From: an uncultured Opitutia bacterium
GTDB lineage: Bacteria > Verrucomicrobiota > Verrucomicrobiia > Opitutales > UBA953
Assembly: GCA_903957465.1 (NCBI GenBank)
Contig: CAJBPJ010000235.1
Span: forward strand, 1-7,218
Direction of reading: 5' to 3'
DNA length: 7,218 nucleotides
The notes beneath the pieces are model-generated. The model was not told where the DNA came from and did not search any database. It was given only the letters and a program-made list of their open reading frames with translations. Within the stretch, counting starts at the first letter, position 1. Each line of letters opens with the position of its first letter. The translations under genes were made by a program, and so were the position numbers. Shown piece by piece: positions 5,997 through 7,218 of the stretch.

Positions 5997-6007
5997 GACT
6001 TAAAGTC
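5997..6007. repeat. Small palindrome at the dnaN/plsC junction
   Basis: GACTT-A-AAGTC, a 5-bp perfect palindrome with one central base, sits over the convergent stop codons. It is too short and AT-rich to be a convincing terminator on its own, but it is the only symmetric element in the 5-base gap and its flanks. Confidence 0.25.
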
Positions 6008-6644
6008 CAGGACCGGAGATATCTGGCAGCGCTGCAATTGCTGCCATGATACGACGTGAGGCTTCCCCAAAACGATCATCATGATCTTTACCTGGATCTA
6101 AAGACGAAGCTGTAATAGCTGTGCCGAATTGAATCCGGATACGTGCACCTCCGCGCAGCCAGCGAGAACCACGAGGCAAGACATCGCGAATGCCACGGAT
6201 GCGCACGGGGACAACAGGGACGCCCGACTTAATTGCCAACAAACCCGCACCAGATTTTGTGGACTGAAGCTGGCCATCCATACTCCGCGTTCCTTCGGGG
6301 AAAATTAAGAGTGCGCGCCCCTCGGCGAGTACGGCAAGTGTCCGCCGAATCGCCGAAATATCGGCTTCCCCGCGATCGAGTGGGATTGCTCGGCAGGCAC
6401 GGATAACGCCCCCGAATACAGGGTTATCAAAAAGGCTTTTGCGGGCGACAAAAGCAATCTCACGAGGGATTAACCCTCCAATGAGAGGTGGGTCTAACAT
6501 GCTCTGATGGTTACTAGCAAAGAGGCAGGCGCCCTCAGGCACGCTTTCCCAGCCTTCTGCTTCGACGGTCGCAAATGTTTCGGCGATAAGGCACGCACCA
6601 TTCGCAACGAGGTGATAAGCAAAATTACGCGAAGCCAGTAACAT
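6000..6644 (-). CDS. plsC: 1-acyl-sn-glycerol-3-phosphate acyltransferase
   Basis: Membrane-associated acyltransferase that converts lysophosphatidic acid to phosphatidic acid, the precursor of CDP-diacylglycerol used by PssA. The 214-aa protein carries all four family blocks: NHQSMLDP (45-52) with the catalytic H46-x4-D51, CRAIPLDRG (84-92), the glycerol-phosphate-binding FPEGTRS (115-121), and VPVVPVRIRG (142-151). Length suits the short bacterial PlsC type; a hydrophobic N-terminus (about 8-22) may anchor it. The start at 6644 follows the cmk stop by 3 bases (TGA TTC ATG), so it is the second gene of a cmk-plsC operon. Its stop faces the dnaN stop with 5 bases between. A related acyltransferase specificity, such as other lysophospholipids, cannot be excluded by sequence. 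Confidence 0.93.
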   Translation of the reverse strand: MLLASRNFAYHLVANGACLIAETFATVEAEGWESVPEGACLFASNHQSMLDPPLIGGLIPREIAFVARKSLFDNPVFGGVIRACRAIPLDRGEADISAIRRTLAVLAEGRALLIFPEGTRSMDGQLQSTKSGAGLLAIKSGVPVVPVRIRGIRDVLPRGSRWLRGGARIRIQFGTAITASSLDPGKDHDDRFGEASRRIMAAIAALPDISGPGL

Positions 6645-6647
6645 GAA

Positions 6648-7218
6648 TCAGCGACGGGCTTGAGCGATAAGATGCCCCACTGTTTCAACAACTGCAGTGA
6701 GAGAGAGACGTGTGTTATCAATACGCGTGGCGCCTTCGGCACAAACAAGAGGTGCAGCGCTGCGTGAAGCGTCTTGGTGATCGCGCGACAACACCGCATC
6801 AGCTTGCCCTTCAGCAGCACGCCGCGCAGTGCGTGCTTGGGCGTCGGCCTCCAAAAAGATTCTTACTTCCGCGTCAGGCATAATAATCGATCCGATATCT
6901 CGACCCTCCATAATTATACCACTAAAACCTGCCGAGCGCGCGACGTCTACTTGTCCCCGTTGGTAATCGAAAAGAAAATTCCGAACTTCGGACATCGCTG
7001 CAAAAGAGGATACCGCTGCATTGACTTCAGGGCTACGTAACTCTGCGTCCTTCGGCACCCAGCCACTTAAAGTTAGTTGTGCACTGTGACCGGTAATTTT
7101 CGTGCCCAATTGAAGTGTCGGTAGGGCCGCAATAACTGAACGCGTACTCTCAGGCGTAGCGGAGGCCGAAAGCAGCGCTCGGGTGATAGACCGATAGTGA
7201 GCTCCAGTGTCGACATGC
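6648..7218 (-). CDS. cmk: Cytidylate kinase, 5' end cut off by the window edge
   Basis: ATP-dependent phosphorylation of CMP and dCMP to the diphosphates in the cytoplasm. The 189 complete visible codons begin with VDTGAHYRS, corresponding to the family's DTGAMYR substrate-binding block, so only the short N-terminal P-loop portion is missing. Further blocks are LRSPEVNAAVSSFAAMSEVR (60-79 of the visible part), MEGRDIGSIIMPDAEVRIFL (103-122), and SRDHQDASRSAAPL (144-157) with the conserved RD-x2-D-x2-R-x2-APL spacing, then IDNTRLSL. The frame stays open to the right edge; an internal TTG at 7109 is not the start, because family blocks occur upstream of it. Histidine replaces the methionine or isoleucine usual in the DTGAMYR block. 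It is followed at 3 bases by plsC, an arrangement also known from Firmicutes. Confidence 0.94.
   Translation of the reverse strand, partial: HVDTGAHYRSITRALLSASATPESTRSVIAALPTLQLGTKITGHSAQLTLSGWVPKDAELRSPEVNAAVSSFAAMSEVRNFLFDYQRGQVDVARSAGFSGIIMEGRDIGSIIMPDAEVRIFLEADAQARTARRAAEGQADAVLSRDHQDASRSAAPLVCAEGATRIDNTRLSLTAVVETVGHLIAQARR

Noticed and set aside
6494..6820. 108-codon minus-strand open frame across the cmk-plsC junction
   Set aside because: It is a frame-shifted reading of two genes with intact family motifs in their own frames; it does not resemble a known protein.
1..7218. tRNA genes, CRISPR arrays, insertion sequences or phage genes
   Set aside because: No cloverleaf, regularly spaced repeats, transposase motifs or terminal inverted repeats were seen; the window is densely filled with housekeeping genes.

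Overview
The window reads as a housekeeping stretch of a bacterial chromosome with moderate base composition, and the gene content points to Verrucomicrobiota, probably an Opitutae-like lineage. The clues are a DUF5069 protein next to a small exported thioredoxin-like protein, a CcsA/HemX-like membrane gene fused into an operon with hemA, a cmk-plsC pair, and a general shortage of Shine-Dalgarno sequences. This placement is inferred from remembered family distributions, not from a search.

Left part (1-1736, minus strand): a CcsA/YpjD/HemX-like membrane protein is followed by hemA (glutamyl-tRNA reductase, cut by the left window edge), with a 4-base ATGA overlap. The pair links the first committed step of tetrapyrrole synthesis to a membrane protein of the cytochrome c assembly superfamily.

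Centre (1881-4597, plus strand): after a divergent promoter region (1737-1880) come five closely spaced genes. They encode a DUF5069 protein, a signal-peptide-bearing thioredoxin-like protein with a CPPC site, a low-molecular-weight protein-tyrosine phosphatase, an orphan RelE/ParE-fold protein without a visible antitoxin, and a type II phosphatidylserine synthase (pssA) whose likely GTG start overlaps the end of the RelE-like gene.

A 269-base non-coding region (4598-4866) rich in repeats separates pssA from dnaN. It holds an 11-bp perfect inverted repeat, a tandem 8-bp repeat, an AT-rich element flanked by a 7-bp inverted repeat, and one DnaA-box-like 9-mer.

Right part: dnaN (DNA polymerase III sliding clamp, 4867-5994, plus strand) converges on a minus-strand cmk-plsC operon (cytidylate kinase, then 1-acylglycerol-3-phosphate acyltransferase). 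Only 5 bases separate the two stop codons, and cmk runs off the right edge. pssA and plsC both serve phospholipid synthesis, and cmk supplies the CDP needed ultimately for CTP/CDP-diacylglycerol, so the right half has a mild phospholipid and nucleotide theme.

No RNA gene, insertion sequence, CRISPR array or clear novel system was seen. The items most worth a second look are the antitoxin-less RelE-like gene, the CcsA-like protein without a WD heme-handling motif, and the structured region before dnaN.
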